64,000 nucleotides of DNA from Lycium barbarum (taxonomy: Eukaryota; Streptophyta; Magnoliopsida; Solanales; Solanaceae), in assembly GCF_019175385.1 (NCBI RefSeq), contig NC_083339.1, forward strand, positions 114,313,601 to 114,377,600. Direction: 5' to 3'. Below, in pieces: positions 61,333 through 64,000 of this stretch (position 1 is its first letter; every line of letters starts with the position of its first letter). The notes below the pieces were generated by a model. That model saw nothing but the letters and a program-made list of their open reading frames with translations, was not told the DNA's origin and did not search any database. Both the position numbers and the translations under genes were made by a program.

Positions 61333-64000
61333 TGTTACGCCCTATTTTGAACGGGTCCAAGATAGTTTGAAACTTCCCGGTTCTTCTAACTGGTTTTAAA
61401 AGAGTTAGAGTCGCCACCTTATTTTTTAGGAAAATCAAGAAACCTATATGTACTTGTGTGTCTACTCCATTTTTAGTCCACGAAACCTATGAGATTCTAG
61501 ATAAGGATTTTATGTACCCCGAGGGGAAGGTATTAGGCATCCCTCAGAGCCTGTCCGAAGACAGTCCTTAAACTTAGTTTAACTCAACACTAGAGGGGGA
61601 TTATCTATCTGTTTATCATTATTATTACCTGTTTTCAAAATGTTATGACTTCATGAAAAGCTACACTAGGGGATAACATCCTAAGTATATAATGTATTTA
61701 TATCAAGTATTCATAAAGAATGTATAAAAAAAGAATATATAAAAGAGTATAAAGAGAATGTACCTCGTAAGTATAAAAGTATATCTGTTAGTACAAAGAG
61801 TGTATATATATGTTAGTGTAAAGAATGTGTAACTATATTAAGAATATATAAAAAAAATGTAAGACTATGTAAAAATAAATATATCAAGGATATAAAGAAT
61901 GCGTGTCTATGTATATTAAAAGAATGTATATATATTAAACATATAAAGAACATATTTCAAGTGTAAAAGAGTATACGTCAAACTTAAAATGTATAAAGAA
62001 TTGTATAACTAGGTATATTAGTGCATAAAGAATGTAAAAAATAATTTACGAATATTCATTGGTGTAAAGATTTTATATAACGAAATTACTCAGAAAAGTG
62101 AAGTTATTCGACTTGTTTTTACCGTTTAGTTAAAAGAGTGTTTGTTTAATGAATATATTATCAAAAGAATAAGAAACAAAATAATTGTAAGAAGTATTGG
62201 TAAAAAATAAGTATAAGGAATTGTGGATAAAAAATGAGTGAAAATGTGTAATGCCTCTAAAGAATAAAAGATTTATAAATGCACGACTTAATATTTGCCT
62301 AGCGTCAAAAGTTGGATTTAACTTAATTAAAATATGTATTAGTATACACGAACAATATAAAATGAGTTGTATTAAGAGTGTATAAAGAATATAAAATAAA
62401 GGATGGACTAGTATTTTTGCCTAATCGTCAAAAGTGTGAATTTATTTAACAAAGTATTTACACCAAGTCAATTTAATCTAGTTATGAAAGTGTTGACGGC
62501 CTAAGTCTTGCCTAAAGAGAATGACAATTTTAAGTTTAACAAACGAGGCGACAAGTAAATAAATATATCAACCCGTCATTCCAAAAAATAAAGTTTTCAC
62601 TATACTATGAGTTTATGTTTTGTACAGTTATATAAAAAGAATGCGGAAAGTAAATACAAACAGTGATTCGATGAAATCTTCGAGTTCCTTCCGAGTGTCG
62701 TCTCCGGGATGTATCTCCTTGTACCTGTATAAACACTTAGTAAAAGTGTTAGTAAGAGAATAAATAACTATCGAATGAATTAAAGAAATAATGAATAAAC
62801 TTAAAATAAAAAAAACCCGTCTTTTGAACATGGGAGGCCTTGGAAATCGACGGAAATTTCTTCATCGGCCATTTGGGTTCAGTATTCACCCAAATAAATT
62901 TAAATAAATACGACAAAAAAGGGTAACAGTACCAGTGGCCGTCGGAAGTATATTCCCGGCACAAAACCAACATGAAATAGACAAAAAGAAGATGATGTAA
63001 AAAAATAGTCCGAAATAGTCAGCCCAAACAGTGATAGTGACGAAACAGTAGTAGTACGCCGGACAAAGCTAAGAAATATCACAAAATAGTCCAAAACAAA
63101 CTAGAACGAAGCAGCGAGCAAGAGCACCGGAGTCGAAGCTCCGGCGAGAACATAATAATGAAATCGTATTTTAATCTCAGTCCAAAAATTTGGAAACAAG
63201 CACACGCATAAGAGATTACACAAGGGAGAACAAACAAACAATACTAGAGTATAAATGTCTTCGCCGGAGCTTTATTTTCTCGGCTCGCTCCATATTTTTT
63301 GGCGTAAATCAGTGGAGAAAAACGACATGAAAACACAAGCACACATATACAAAATGCAGGGAACGAAAAGAAGTCGCTGGCCATGTCTTGATTCCGACCA
63401 AATTTGCACTTTTTCTGGTGGAAACTTACAAAAAATCATAAATATGAGGAGAAAGGAATAAGGTGGAGCAGTGGTTGTGTTGGGGTTGTTCGCTTGTGGG
63501 AACTAGTTTCTCCAGTTCACCGGAGCTTTAAGCTCCTCGCCGAAGCAGTGAAAGGAGGAAGTGCTAGCGGTGGTTTGATGGCGTTTGAGCTATGGTTGCT
63601 GGCTGGTTGCAGCGACGGAGAAAGAGGGGGGGGGGGGGGGAGAGAGAGAGGAAAATAATGGTGTTGTGGGATAGTGGAGCGTGGAAGCTGTTGTTGGGGT
63701 TCGCCGGAGCTCCGAGCTCCGGCGTAGTGAGGGGTGGTCGGAGATGGCGGCTGGAGAGTGGGGTGAGGGGAGAGAAAATTAAGGTTTTGAAATCTGAAAA
63801 TGTGCTGGTGTGTATGTGTAGAAGATGTGTTAAAGATGAGTTCATAAAAAAAATAACCCCTTCCATTCTTTATAATACAAACTAACCGCTTCTATTGTCC
63901 AAAAAATATAAAGTCGCACCCCCTTGTCCCCCTCAATGCACATTTTAATCCTTGGGTTATTGTTCAATGGGGATTTCACCCTTTTAACCAATGTATAAAA
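61333..64000 (-). repeat. 5' LTR of the non-coding LTR element (cut by the window end)
   Basis: It begins on the plus strand with TGTTACGCCC, as at 48079, and matches that LTR to the end of the window. The G run is 15 long here (63626-63640) against 19 in the other LTR. About 440 bp should lie outside the window. Confidence 0.9.

Larger units (their letters stand above)
48079..64000 (-). mobile_element. Large non-coding LTR retrotransposon (Tat/Ogre-like), runs off the right end
   Basis: In minus-strand order: 5' LTR (from beyond 64000 to 61333), primer site about 61329-61312 reading TGGCGACTCCACTGGGG, internal region 61332-51190, polypurine tract GAAGAGGGACAAGA (about 51203-51190), 3' LTR 51189-48079. 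The LTRs begin TGTTGACACC and end GGGCGTAACA. The internal region holds a nested 5.3-kb solo LTR and otherwise about 4.9 kb of repeat-rich DNA in which I find no gag or pol motif. The LTR start and primer site fit Ty3/gypsy Tat-type elements. It is a non-autonomous (LARD-like) element or a heavily deleted copy. The LTRs are nearly identical, so it is young. Confidence 0.8.

Overview
This is plant nuclear DNA, most likely from a member of the Solanaceae. The evidence is the intron/exon gene structures, the retrotransposon families with plant-type primer sites, and several small repeats familiar from solanaceous genomes (a tRNA-like SINE, the LINE 3' end carrying a GTGAAATCCCACAATG-type block, and MITEs starting CTATGTTGCTCGGACTC). 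The genus cannot be fixed from the sequence alone. Most of the window is transposable-element DNA. Four ordinary multi-exon plant genes lie in the left two thirds.

Genes: two paralogous family-90 glycosyltransferases (DUF821/CAP10, 'rumi-like') lie head-to-tail at 3419-6367 and 22710-32118. Exons 3 to 6 have identical lengths and all intron phases match, so this is a local duplication. An actin-depolymerizing factor gene follows at 32943-34586 (-), convergent with the second glycosyltransferase. A five-zinc-knuckle protein (ZCCHC9-like) lies at 37008-40364 (-). I rebuilt all four by joining exons at GT/AG sites in phase; each gives a full-length protein with no internal stop.

Repeats, left to right: 670-2250 is a pair of long inverted repeats holding a 603-bp solo copia LTR. 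7594-21053 is a nest: a Stowaway-like MITE is split by a degenerate SIRE-type Ty1/copia element (minus strand, 7665 to about 20530), whose 3' LTR is itself split by a 2.8-kb solo LTR, and a second MITE copy sits in the first one's right arm. The 6.1-kb first intron of the second glycosyltransferase holds at least three hAT-like elements with 8-bp target duplications, a SINE and several MITEs. LINE remnants occur at 7371, 33868, 35345-36430 and 40990-43730. A degenerate CACTA transposon starts at 43726 and carries a Harbinger-like MITE with a G-rich minisatellite. From 48079 to beyond the right end lies a young, apparently non-coding LTR element of Ty3/gypsy Tat/Ogre appearance (minus strand), with a 5.3-kb solo LTR and a 40-bp tandem array inside it.

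Nothing here looks like a new gene system. The points most worth a second look are a perfect 115-bp tandem duplication across a splice donor of the second glycosyltransferase, long poly-C tracts in the same intron of both paralogs, the layered insertions, and the large non-coding LTR element.
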